Assembly (NCBI GenBank): GCA_963710135.1
Contig: CAVPYY010000006.1
Span: 372,001-436,000 of the forward strand
DNA length: 64,000 nt
DNA from: SG8-30 sp963710135
Lineage (GTDB): Bacteria; Pseudomonadota; Gammaproteobacteria; Steroidobacterales; Steroidobacteraceae
Direction: 5' to 3'
The position numbers and the translations under genes are program-made. The notes under the pieces are model-generated. The model was not told where the DNA came from, did not search any database, and saw only the letters and a program-made list of their open reading frames with translations. Below, one piece after another: positions 1 to 8,855 of this stretch. Position 1 is the first letter of the stretch, and each line of letters opens with the position of its first letter.

Positions 1-1663
1 GCCCGCCGGCCCGCTGTGCCGCGCTCTCCTGCCGCTTGGCGCGAAACTCGTTGCCCTCGTACCAGTTGGGCCACAGCCGCTCGTTCGCGACCCGGGCACC
101 CACCTCGAACAGCAGCTTCAGGTCCTCGATCGAGCCTGCCACGTCCCAGGAGGCGTCGTAGTCGTCGGACTGCTTGTGATACCGGTTGGCGGTGTAGTCG
201 TCCTTCATGGCCTGGCCCGTGCCCGGCGGCTGACCGATCAGGTCGACCCCCGACTTGATGTACAACGCAGGCACGCCCTGCTTGGCCAGATTGAAGTGGT
301 CGGACCGGTAGAAGTAGCCGTGATCCGGCGTCCCGTCCGGCGCGATGACCCGGTCCTGCGCCGCCGCGGCTTCCTCGAGCAGGTCTTCGAGTTCGGATGC
401 GCCGAAGCCGACGACCTCGACGTCACGGGCACGGCCGAGCGCGTCCAGGCGGTCGATATTGAACACGGCGGCAGTCTTCGCAAGCGGCACCACGGGATGC
501 ATGGCGTAGTACTCCGAGCCGATCAGCCCGGACTCCTCCGCGGTGAAGGCCACGAACAACACCGAGCGTGCGGGCCCCGGGATCATTTTCTGGAAAGCCG
601 CGGCGATGGTCAGGATGCCGGCCACGCCGGTTGCATTGTCAGCCGCTCCGTTGAAGATGGTGTCGCCCGCGAGGGCAAGCGCGCGCCCGAAATGATCCCA
701 GTGCGCCATGTAGATGACGTACTCGTCCGGGTGCTCCTTGCCCGGCATCAGTCCGATCACATTGGGCGACGACGCGCGGCGGATGACGTTGCGCACCCCG
801 GCCGAGGCCCTGACGCCGAAATCCACCGCGACGAAGCCCGGTCTCTGGGCCGCTTGCCGGAGAGTCGCGAGATCCTGACCGGCGAGCCGGGCCAGTTCCT
901 CGGCGCGCGGCAGCGTGATCCAGCCCTCGATCGCCGAGCGGCCGGCGTTGCCGTCGGCGACATCCGCGTACAGCTGCGGGCCCGACCAGCCATTGCGCAC
1001 CACGCTCCAGGGATAGGCCGCCGGCGCGGTGTCGTGGATGATGATGGCCGCCGCGGCGCCCTGGCGCGCCGCCTCCTCGAACTTGTAGGTCCAACGGCCG
1101 TAGTAGGTCATGGCGCGGCCGCGAAACAGCGCGGGATCGCCGGTCGCGAATCCCGGATCGTTGATGAGAATCAGTGCGGTCTTGCCGCGCATGTCGATGC
1201 CGGCGTAGTCGTTCCAGCCATACTCCGGAGCGACGATGCCGTAGCCCACGAACACCACCTCGCTGTCGGCGACCTCGACGGCGGGCTGGAAGCGGCGCGT
1301 GCCGACCACCATGTCCTCGCCCAACGCCAGCTCCAGCGCCGTGCCGCCGCGGCTGAATCGCAGGTGGGAGGCGCTACCCGCCGCCGTCACCTCGACCAGC
1401 GGCACGTCCTGGCGATAACTGCCCGCGACCGGCTGCAGACCCAGCTTCACGAACTGCTGCTCCAGGTACTCGACCGTCAGCTTCTCGCCGCGCGCCCCGG
1501 GCGCCCGTCCCTCGAACTCGTCGGAAGCGAGTTGCGCGACGTGACCCCGATAGGTCTCCGCGGTAATGGCCGCGGCGGCCCGTTCACGGATCGGCCCGGC
1601 GGTGCTGCAGCCCGCGAGGATCCCCACGGCGACGAGCAGCATCAGGGACTGGAATCTGTACAT
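1..1663 (-). CDS. M28-family zinc peptidase lipoprotein, C-terminus cut by window edge
   Basis: The reading frame starts at ATG 1663 and is still open at base 1, so the C-terminus lies outside the window. The N-terminus is a lipoprotein signal with lipobox LAGC (Cys19), which predicts an outer-membrane or periplasmic lipoprotein. A PA-like insert (about residues 110-260) precedes an M28 peptidase core. Zinc-site motifs are visible: AHWDHFG (His321, Asp323), GAADNATG (Asp342), TAEES with the catalytic Glu pair, NIDRLD, and a final YRSDHF. M28 members with this layout are aminopeptidases or carboxypeptidases that trim peptides; the exact substrate cannot be told. The next gene on this strand, a small membrane protein, lies 64 bp upstream. 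Confidence 0.92.
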   Translation of the reverse strand, partial: MYRFQSLMLLVAVGILAGCSTAGPIRERAAAAITAETYRGHVAQLASDEFEGRAPGARGEKLTVEYLEQQFVKLGLQPVAGSYRQDVPLVEVTAAGSASHLRFSRGGTALELALGEDMVVGTRRFQPAVEVADSEVVFVGYGIVAPEYGWNDYAGIDMRGKTALILINDPGFATGDPALFRGRAMTYYGRWTYKFEEAARQGAAAAIIIHDTAPAAYPWSVVRNGWSGPQLYADVADGNAGRSAIEGWITLPRAEELARLAGQDLATLRQAAQRPGFVAVDFGVRASAGVRNVIRRASSPNVIGLMPGKEHPDEYVIYMAHWDHFGRALALAGDTIFNGAADNATGVAGILTIAAAFQKMIPGPARSVLFVAFTAEESGLIGSEYYAMHPVVPLAKTAAVFNIDRLDALGRARDVEVVGFGASELEDLLEEAAAAQDRVIAPDGTPDHGYFYRSDHFNLAKQGVPALYIKSGVDLIGQPPGTGQAMKDDYTANRYHKQSDDYDASWDVAGSIEDLKLLFEVGARVANERLWPNWYEGNEFRAKRQESAAQRAGG

Positions 1664-1727
1664 CTGGGAGCCTCGATTCGAATGGACTGGAACTCTACCC
1701 CGCGGCCGGGGTCGAATCAGGAATATG

Positions 1728-2024
1728 TTACGCGGCCCCCTCCGGCCAGTAGGACCAGGCGATGCCGGCCAACAGCAGCCACATCGCGCCCTGGGCCAGC
1801 CAGCGCCAGGAGCGCTCTTTCTGCAGTCCCACGAACGCCAGGCCGGCGACGGCCGCCAGGACCGCGAAGATCACCACCGCCTGGATCAGCGGTCCGTACT
1901 CGGCCATCAGGTTGGGGTGGTCGCTCGACACCAGCATGAACATGACCAGCACCATCGCCAGCACCCCGGCGATCGACGCGGCGGAGCCGAGCAGCACGCC
2001 GGTGAGGAATCCGAGAGGTCCCAT
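1728..2024 (-). CDS. Small three-helix membrane protein, function unknown
   Basis: A 98-residue protein beginning MGPLGFLTG at ATG 2024. Three hydrophobic stretches are predicted at about residues 4-30, 47-66 and 76-93, and there are very few charged residues apart from a KERSWRW segment between helices 2 and 3. I do not recognise a named family. It lies between the M28 lipoprotein gene (same strand) and divergent prc, so it may share a transcript with the peptidase. The coding call rests on the coherent membrane topology and good start placement rather than on homology. Confidence 0.6.
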   Translation of the reverse strand: MGPLGFLTGVLLGSAASIAGVLAMVLVMFMLVSSDHPNLMAEYGPLIQAVVIFAVLAAVAGLAFVGLQKERSWRWLAQGAMWLLLAGIAWSYWPEGAA

Positions 2025-2139
2025 GATGTCGAATCGTCCTGTATCGGGCCGGCCGTGATGCCGGCACTTGATCGCACCGCCGGTCGAATCTAGCCTAGGA
2101 TGGGCCGGGGGTCCGAGTGAGCGAGGATTGTAACCGTCC

Positions 2140-4299
2140 ATGAACCCATTTCGTAAGCTTGCCCGTCTGCCCTGGCAGCGCGTCGCGCTCGCCGCAGCGC
2201 TGTTCGTCGGCGCCGCCGCGATCGTCTCCGACGGCGGCCGCGGCCCCACCAATGCGGTGGCCGTCGCGCAAGCTGCGCCGGGAGAGCTGGCCGCGACCGA
2301 CCGGCATCGGCGCGTGGTTCGTCTGGTCGAGGAAGTCATGGAGCGCCAGCATTACCGGCAGGCGCCGCTCGACGACAAGCTTTCCGCGCTGATCTTCGAG
2401 CGCTACCTCGAGGCCCTGGACGGCAACCGCAGCTACCTGCTGGCGTCCGACATCGCCGAGTTCGAGCCCTATCGTTATCGTCTGGACGACGCCATCAAGG
2501 CGGCCGACCCCGAGCCCGCCTTCGTCATTTTCCGTCGTCTGCAGCAGCGCAACCGCGAGCGCATGGACTATGCGATGGGGCTGCTGGACCACGAGCCCGA
2601 CTTCACGGTGGACGAGGACTTCGACTTCGACCGGTCCGAGCAACCCTGGCCGGCATCCGTCGAGGAAGTCAACGAGTTCTGGCGCAAGCGGGTCAAGAAC
2701 GACGCCCTGACGCTGGTGCTGGCCGGCAAGGACTGGACGGAAGCCTCGGACATGCTGCGCAAGCGCTATGAGCGGGTCATCAAGCGCAGCGAGCAGGTCA
2801 GCGCCGACGACGTGTTCGAGATTTACATGAACGCGTACTCGCACGTGTTCGACCCCCATTCCAATTACCTCTCGCCTCGCAATTCCGAGGAATACAACAT
2901 CGCCATGAGCCTGTCCTACGAGGGCATCGGCGCGACGCTGCAGCTGGTCGACGACTACGTGACCATCGTCAACGTGCTTCCAGGCGGCGCCGCGTCGCTG
3001 TCCGGCGAAATCAAGGCCAACGACCGCATCACCGCTGTGGGCCAGGGCGAGGACGGGCCCTTCACGGACGTCATCGGCTGGCGTCTGGACGACGTCGTGC
3101 AGCTGATTCGCGGACCGGGGAATACGCTGGTACGGCTGCAGGTCCTGCCGGCCGGAGCGGCCCCTGGCGGGGCCGAGCGGACCGTCGGACTGCTGCGCAG
3201 CAAGGTCACGCTCGAAGCGCAGGCCGCCAAGCAGGAATCGCGCAAGACGCAGCGTGGCGATCGCGAGATCAATATCGGCATCATCGACGTGCCGAGCTTC
3301 TACCAGGACTACCAGTCGCGCGCCGCCGGTGACGAGGACTACCGCAGCACCACGCGGGACGTGCGTCGACTGATCGGTGAATTGAAGGCCCAGGGCATCG
3401 ACACGCTGGTCATGGACCTGCGCAACAACGGCGGCGGGCATCTGTCCGAAGCCACCAGCCTGGTCGGTCTGTTCATCGACCGGGGCCCGGTGGTGCAGCT
3501 GCGCGAGACGGGTGGGCGCATCGAGGTGCTGGACGATCCCGAGCCGGGCCTGGCCTGGGACGGCCCGCTGGTCGTGCTGGTCAATCGCGCCAGCGCGTCG
3601 GCGTCGGAAATTTTCGCCGGTGCCATCCAGGACTACGGCCGCGGGCTGGTCGTCGGCCAGCAGACCTACGGCAAGGGCTCGGTGCAGAACCTCTACCCGC
3701 TGGATCGCTACGCGCTCGGACCCAAGTCCGGCTTCGGCCAGCTGACCGTCACCATCGGCAAGTACTACCGGGTGACCGGCGACAGCACGCAGCACCGCGG
3801 GGTCACCCCGGACATCGAACTGCCCTCGCTGCTCAGCGTGGACGATATCGGCGAGAGCACGCGCGACAGCGCCCTGCCGTGGGACCGGATCCGCCCTGCG
3901 GAATTCGACCGCCAGACCATCGTCGATGCCGAACTGCCGCTGCTCGGGCGGGTCCACGACGCCCGTACCCGGACCGACGCGGACTTCATCGCCCTGCTCG
4001 AAAGCCGCAGCGCTATCGACCGCATCCGTTCGCAGAAGTCCCTGTCGCTGAATCTCGCGGCGCGCCAGGCGGAACGGGCCCAGACCGACGCAGATCGCCT
4101 GGCCAGGGAAAACACCCGGCGGACCGCCCGCGGCCTGGAGGCGCTCGCCACGCTGGATGAACTCGACGAGGCCGCGCAGCCCGATGCGGTGCTCAACGAG
4201 GCCGCGGAAATCGCCGCAGACGCGTTCCTGGGCTCCTTGCCCGCCGGCGGGGCCCTGCTGGCCGGATCCCTGACCACCTTCGAACGCCCGGCGTACTGA
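2140..4299 (+). CDS. prc: Carboxy-terminal processing (tail-specific) protease Prc/Tsp, family S41A
   Basis: A 719-residue periplasmic protease that degrades proteins from non-polar C-termini and, in E. coli, acts on murein hydrolases and PBP3. The order is signal peptide (about 1-32), helical N-terminal domain (to about 230), PDZ domain (about 255-340, starting LSYEGIGATL), S41 protease core, and a C-terminal Tsp domain. The Ser/Lys dyad is visible as Ser487 in SASASEIF and Lys512 in TYGKGSVQ, 25 residues apart as in characterised CTPs. The protein is slightly longer than E. coli Prc (682). It starts 115 bp from the divergent small membrane gene. Confidence 0.96.
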   Translation: MNPFRKLARLPWQRVALAAALFVGAAAIVSDGGRGPTNAVAVAQAAPGELAATDRHRRVVRLVEEVMERQHYRQAPLDDKLSALIFERYLEALDGNRSYLLASDIAEFEPYRYRLDDAIKAADPEPAFVIFRRLQQRNRERMDYAMGLLDHEPDFTVDEDFDFDRSEQPWPASVEEVNEFWRKRVKNDALTLVLAGKDWTEASDMLRKRYERVIKRSEQVSADDVFEIYMNAYSHVFDPHSNYLSPRNSEEYNIAMSLSYEGIGATLQLVDDYVTIVNVLPGGAASLSGEIKANDRITAVGQGEDGPFTDVIGWRLDDVVQLIRGPGNTLVRLQVLPAGAAPGGAERTVGLLRSKVTLEAQAAKQESRKTQRGDREINIGIIDVPSFYQDYQSRAAGDEDYRSTTRDVRRLIGELKAQGIDTLVMDLRNNGGGHLSEATSLVGLFIDRGPVVQLRETGGRIEVLDDPEPGLAWDGPLVVLVNRASASASEIFAGAIQDYGRGLVVGQQTYGKGSVQNLYPLDRYALGPKSGFGQLTVTIGKYYRVTGDSTQHRGVTPDIELPSLLSVDDIGESTRDSALPWDRIRPAEFDRQTIVDAELPLLGRVHDARTRTDADFIALLESRSAIDRIRSQKSLSLNLAARQAERAQTDADRLARENTRRTARGLEALATLDELDEAAQPDAVLNEAAEIAADAFLGSLPAGGALLAGSLTTFERPAY

Positions 4300-4365
4300 G
4301 CCGCCGCCGCGGCCGCCGGGAGAGCGCTGGCTGTCCGCCGGACAGTTAAGCGCCAGCTGTTATAC

Positions 4366-4394
4366 TTGACTACAACACTAGCGGACCGTAACAT
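4366..4394 (+). promoter_or_regulatory. Candidate sigma70 promoter of the RND efflux operon
   Basis: TTGACT (4366-4371) and TAACAT (4389-4394) are separated by exactly 17 bp, 30 bp before the adaptor gene start. This is the best promoter match in the prc/RND gap. It is inferred from sequence only, with no start-site data. Confidence 0.5.
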
Positions 4395-4424
4395 CCTGGC
4401 AACGTCTATCAGGGACCCGCTGCC

Positions 4425-5549
4425 ATGACAGTCTTTTCCAGAATGCCCGTGAATTCGTCGCTGCTGCCCGCCGTCGCGCTGACCGCGGCCCTGGCGCTGC
4501 TGGCGACGGGCTGTGACCAGGCCAACGGCAAGAACGGCGCCGACCAGGAGGCCCCGGCCATCCCGGTGGAGGTCTCCCTGCCCCGCATTGGCGACATGAC
4601 CGCCGTGTACACCGGCACCGCGCCCATCGAGGCCGATCGCGAGGCCTTCGTGCTGCCCAAGGTCCGCGGCGAGATCAAGGCCGTGCTGGTGGACGACGGC
4701 CAGCGGGTGAAGGCCGGGCAGCTGCTGGCGCGCCTCGACGGGGATCAGTTGCGACTCGAAGTCGCCCAGGCCGAGGCGAACCTGCGCAAACTGGAGCGGG
4801 ACTACACGCGGACCGTGGAACTGCAGAAGCGGGGCCTGGTGAGCGTCACGGCCTTCGACAACCTGAAGTACGAACTCGACGCCGCCCGCGCGACCTACGA
4901 CCTGGCTGCACTGCAGCTTTCCTACACCGACATTCGATCCCCCATCGCCGGGGTGGTCGTGCGCACCGATACCGTCAAGGTCGGCAATACCGTGACCCCG
5001 GTCGGCGGCGTCATCGAGACCAGCGACAGCGCCTTGTTCACGGTGACCGACTTCGATTCGCTGGTGGTGAAGGTCAATGTGCCTGAACGCGAACTGCCCA
5101 AACTGGTCGTGGGGCAGACCACGCAGATCACAGTCGACGCGGTGCCGGGAGTCGTCTTCAACGGTCAGGTCGACCTGATCGCGCCGCGGGTCGATGCGGC
5201 AACCGCCACCGCTCCGGTCAAGATCAAGGTGACGGACCCGGAAGGCCGCCTCTGGCCGGGAATGTTCGCCCGCATCGCCATCGTCATCGAGCGTCGGCTG
5301 GGTACGCTGCAGATTCCTCGCAGTGCACTGGTCGAGGGCGACGGCCCGCCCACCGTGTTCGTGGTGAACGACGGCAAGGCCGAACAGCGCACGGTGCGGC
5401 TGGGCTTGTCCAATGGCGGATTCGTCGAGGTGCTCGACGGCCTGACGGGCAGCGACCAGTTGGTGGTGATCGGCCAGGGCACGCTCAAGCAGGGCGCACT
5501 GGTTCGCGTCGTCAACGCACCGGACGCCCCGGCGAAAGCGGCCGGCTGA
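4425..5549 (+). CDS. RND efflux periplasmic adaptor (membrane fusion) lipoprotein
   Basis: A 374-residue HlyD/AcrA-type adaptor linking inner-membrane RND pumps to an outer-membrane channel. A signal peptide ends in lipobox LATGC, so it is probably lipid-anchored. It has a split lipoyl/biotinyl domain (LPKVRGEIKAVLVDDGQRVKAGQLLARL, quoted only as position about 72-98), a short alpha-hairpin (about 105-150), then the IRSPIAGVV half-lipoyl, beta-barrel and membrane-proximal domains. It is the first gene of a three-gene efflux operon. The short hairpin resembles the MdtA/MexH-type adaptors. No outer-membrane factor gene follows, so a channel would have to come from elsewhere. Confidence 0.93.
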   Translation: MTVFSRMPVNSSLLPAVALTAALALLATGCDQANGKNGADQEAPAIPVEVSLPRIGDMTAVYTGTAPIEADREAFVLPKVRGEIKAVLVDDGQRVKAGQLLARLDGDQLRLEVAQAEANLRKLERDYTRTVELQKRGLVSVTAFDNLKYELDAARATYDLAALQLSYTDIRSPIAGVVVRTDTVKVGNTVTPVGGVIETSDSALFTVTDFDSLVVKVNVPERELPKLVVGQTTQITVDAVPGVVFNGQVDLIAPRVDAATATAPVKIKVTDPEGRLWPGMFARIAIVIERRLGTLQIPRSALVEGDGPPTVFVVNDGKAEQRTVRLGLSNGGFVEVLDGLTGSDQLVVIGQGTLKQGALVRVVNAPDAPAKAAG

Positions 5550-5609
5550 GCGCCGCGCGCCCGATCCGACTTTCGCCCCGCCCCATCCTGACACCCGGAC
5601 GCGAGCCCC

Positions 5610-8600
5610 ATGCAGATCGTTGACTTCGCCACCCGCCGTCGCGTAACCGTCTTCATGTGCACGGTTGCGATCGTGCTGTTCGGCCTGGTCTCGCTCGGGC
5701 GGCTGAAGGTCAACCTGCTGCCCGACCTGTCATACCCGACCCTGACCATTCGTACCGAGCTGACCGGCGCGGCGCCGCTCGAGATCGAGACGCTCGTCAC
5801 CCGCCCCATCGAGGAGACCGCCGGCGTCGTCCGCAACATTCGCCAGGTGCGCTCGGTATCGCGATCGGGCCAGTCCGACGTCATCCTCGAGTTCACCTGG
5901 GGCACCGACATGGATCTCGCCGGGATCGATGTACGGGAGAAACTCGACCTGCTGGAACTGCCGCTGGAAGCCAGCCGGCCGATCCTGCTGCGCTTCGATC
6001 CGTCCAGCGAGCCGGTGATGCGCCTCGCATTCCTGGACAGCGCCGAGTACGCCGCCAGCGAGCAGGGCGCCGCCGGAACCCCGGAGGAACGGCTCAAGCT
6101 GCTCAGGCGCTTTGCGGACGACCGGCTCAAGCCGGACCTGGAATCGGTGGACGGTTCCGCCGCGGTCAAGGTCAGCGGCGGCTACGAGGACGAGATCCAG
6201 ATCTTCGTCGATCAGCAAAAGCTCGCCCAGCTGGGGCTGTCGATCGAGACCGTCTCGCGGCGCCTCGGCGAAGAAAACGTGAATCTGTCCGGCGGCAGGC
6301 TCGAGCAGGGTACGCAGCGCTTCCTGGTCCGCACCCTGAACGAGTTCACCTCCGTCGACGAGATGGCGGACTCGATCATCGCCGCCGCCGACGGCCGGCC
6401 CGTCTACCTGCGCGACGTCGCCAGGATCGTGCGTGGACACAAGGATCGGGAGGCGATCACCCGTGTCGACGGCCGCGAGTCCGTCGAACTCGCGATCTAC
6501 AAGGAAGGCGACGCGAACACCGTGCAACTGTCGGAGGGCGCGCGCGCCCGGCTCGACACCATTCGCAAGAACCTGCCCGCCGGCAGCGAGCTGACGGTCG
6601 TCTACGATCAGTCGACGTTCATCTCCTCGGCCATCGGGGAAGTGCGCCAGGCGGCGATCATCGGCGGCCTGCTCGCCGTGCTCGTGCTGTATCTCTTCCT
6701 GCGCGATGCCCGGGCCACGCTCATCACGGGGATCGCCATCCCCGTTTCGGTGGTCGGGACATTCGTGCTGATGTACGCCTTCGACCTGTCGCTGAACATC
6801 ATGTCGCTCGGCGGGATCGCACTGGCCGTGGGCATGCTGGTGGACAACGCCGTGGTCGTGCTCGAGAGCATCGTGCGGCGCCGCGAGCAGGGGCTGTCGC
6901 GCACCGAGGCCGCGCGCGAAGGAACCCGTGAGGTGGCAACCGCGGTCACTGCCGCGACCCTGACCTCGGTCGCCGTGTTCTTCCCGATGGTCTTCATCAG
7001 CGGGGTGGCAGGCCAGTTGTTCAAGGACCAGGCCCTGACGGTCACCTTCGCACTGGTGTTCTCGCTGATCGTGGCGCTGACCCTGGTGCCGATGCTGGCC
7101 GCCGGCCGCGATCTGCCACCGCCGCCCGAGTTGGAGAAAGCGCCGGGACGGGCCACGCGCGCGCTGGCTGCCGCGATCGCCGCGGTGCGCCGCGTGCTCG
7201 GTCAGGCAGGCCGGGGGCTGGCCGCCTTGCTGGCACCGGCCGTCAATGTCACGCAGCGGTCCTTCAGCGCGATCGAGCGCGTCTATCTGCCGGCGCTGTC
7301 CTGGTCGCTGGCCCATCGCGGCCGGGTCCTGCTCGCGGCTGTCGCGACCATGCTGGTGACTGCGGCGCTCATTCCTCGACTCGGCACGGAACTCATCCCG
7401 CAATTGTCGCAGGGCGAGTTCATCCTCGATCTGCGGCTCGCACCGGGCACGCCGCTCGAGGTCACGGATCGATCGATGGCGCTGGCGCAGGAGTTCGCGA
7501 TGCGCGAGCCAGGGGTCGCGCAGACCTATTCGGTCACCGGCACCGGCAACCGGCTGGACGCCAACCCGACCGACGCGGGCGAGAACACCGGCAGGCTGTC
7601 GGTGACCCTCGCCAGCGGCGCGGGCCGCGCCGAGGAGGAAGTCGTGATCAGCGACCTGCGGCAGCAGCTCGACTCCCTGGCCGGCGTGCAGTATCAGTTC
7701 AGCCGCCCTGCGCTATTCGCCTTCTCGACGCCTCTCGAAGTGGAAATCGCCGGCTTCGACCTGGAGCGGATGCGCGATGCAGCCGCCCAGGTCCGGACCG
7801 CGATGGAGGCGAGCCCGCGCTTCAGCGACATCAAGTCGACGGTCGAGGCCGGCAACCCTGAAATCCAGGTGTTGTTCGACCAGGAGCGGGCCAGCGCACT
7901 GGGGCTCGAGATTCGCGATCTCGCGGACCGCGTGGTGTCGAGCGTGCGTGGCGACATCGCGACGCGCTACAAGCTGCGCGAGCGCAAGATCGACGTGCTG
8001 GTGCGCAGCGTCGACACGCGCGCCTCGTCCGTCGAGGAAATCCGCAACCTCATCGTCAACCCCGGCAGCGACCGGCCAGTGCCCCTCGCGGCCGTCGCCG
8101 AGGTGCGACTCGCAACCGGACCCGCGGAGATTCGCCGCACGCGACAGCAGCGGGTTGCCATCGTCTCGGCCAACCTCGCGTCCGGCGACCTGGGCTCGGC
8201 CGTGGCCGAACTACAGCAGATCGTCGACGCCACCCGGCTTCCGGTCGGCGTATCCGCCCGCGTCGGCGGCCAGAACGAGGAAATGCAGGACTCGTTCAAG
8301 TCGCTGCAATTCACCCTGGTCCTGGCCGTCTTCCTGGTCTACCTGGTGATGGCCTCGCAGTTCGAGTCCCTGCTCCACCCGTTCGTCATCCTGCTGACGA
8401 TTCCGCTGGCGCTGATCGGCTCGGTCTGGGCCATGTTCCTGACCGGGACCACGGTCAATGTGGTCGCATTCATCGGCCTGATCATGCTGGCCGGCATCGT
8501 GGTCAACCAGTCCATCGTGCTGATCGATGCCGTCAACCAGGCGCGCGAGCGTGGTCTCGAGAAGCACGCCGCCATACTCGACGCGGCGCATGCGCGGCTG

Positions 8601-8855
8601 CGTCCCATCCTGATCACCAAGCTGACGACCATCCTCGGCCTGCTGCCCATGGCCATCGGCTTCGGCGAAGGCGCCGAGATCCGCCGTCCGATGGCGATCA
8701 CCGTGATCGGCGGCGTGGCCATTGCCAGCGTGTTCACCCTGCTGGTGATCCCGGTGGTGTACTCGCTGCTCGATCGCAAGCGCTTCGTCGCCCGCTCCGG
8801 CGCGGGCGGCGCGATGCCGTCGCCGGCGGCACCGTCGCCCGGTGCGGGCGCATGA
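5610..8855 (+). CDS. RND efflux permease, first of a tandem pair (AcrB/MdtB-like)
   Basis: A 1081-residue proton-driven inner-membrane transporter of the HAE/AcrB superfamily. N-terminal TM1 (residues 10-30) is followed by a porter domain opening LLPDLSYPTL, then TM2-6 with the TM4 motif GMLVDNAVVV, the second porter half, and TM8-12 (ending about 1058). TM4 has Asp-Asn where classical AcrB has Asp-Asp, as in many MdtBC/MexF-distant pumps. A Pro/Ala-rich insert of about 50 residues (about 505-555) follows TM6. The next permease gene overlaps its stop codon by 4 bp. Drug or substrate specificity cannot be read from sequence. Confidence 0.95.
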   Translation: MQIVDFATRRRVTVFMCTVAIVLFGLVSLGRLKVNLLPDLSYPTLTIRTELTGAAPLEIETLVTRPIEETAGVVRNIRQVRSVSRSGQSDVILEFTWGTDMDLAGIDVREKLDLLELPLEASRPILLRFDPSSEPVMRLAFLDSAEYAASEQGAAGTPEERLKLLRRFADDRLKPDLESVDGSAAVKVSGGYEDEIQIFVDQQKLAQLGLSIETVSRRLGEENVNLSGGRLEQGTQRFLVRTLNEFTSVDEMADSIIAAADGRPVYLRDVARIVRGHKDREAITRVDGRESVELAIYKEGDANTVQLSEGARARLDTIRKNLPAGSELTVVYDQSTFISSAIGEVRQAAIIGGLLAVLVLYLFLRDARATLITGIAIPVSVVGTFVLMYAFDLSLNIMSLGGIALAVGMLVDNAVVVLESIVRRREQGLSRTEAAREGTREVATAVTAATLTSVAVFFPMVFISGVAGQLFKDQALTVTFALVFSLIVALTLVPMLAAGRDLPPPPELEKAPGRATRALAAAIAAVRRVLGQAGRGLAALLAPAVNVTQRSFSAIERVYLPALSWSLAHRGRVLLAAVATMLVTAALIPRLGTELIPQLSQGEFILDLRLAPGTPLEVTDRSMALAQEFAMREPGVAQTYSVTGTGNRLDANPTDAGENTGRLSVTLASGAGRAEEEVVISDLRQQLDSLAGVQYQFSRPALFAFSTPLEVEIAGFDLERMRDAAAQVRTAMEASPRFSDIKSTVEAGNPEIQVLFDQERASALGLEIRDLADRVVSSVRGDIATRYKLRERKIDVLVRSVDTRASSVEEIRNLIVNPGSDRPVPLAAVAEVRLATGPAEIRRTRQQRVAIVSANLASGDLGSAVAELQQIVDATRLPVGVSARVGGQNEEMQDSFKSLQFTLVLAVFLVYLVMASQFESLLHPFVILLTIPLALIGSVWAMFLTGTTVNVVAFIGLIMLAGIVVNQSIVLIDAVNQARERGLEKHAAILDAAHARLRPILITKLTTILGLLPMAIGFGEGAEIRRPMAITVIGGVAIASVFTLLVIPVVYSLLDRKRFVARSGAGGAMPSPAAPSPGAGA

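Noticed and set aside
2095..3957. Long open frame (620 codons) antisense to prc, with similar ones opposite the RND, suf and dnaX genes
   Set aside because: They are third-position GC artefacts: Arg/Gly/His-rich, no family motifs, and fully covered by clear genes on the other strand.
4331..4345. Hairpin CTGTCC-GCC-GGACAG after prc
   Set aside because: There is no U-run after it on either strand, so I do not call it a terminator; a possible outer stem (GCTGG/CCAGC) is interrupted.
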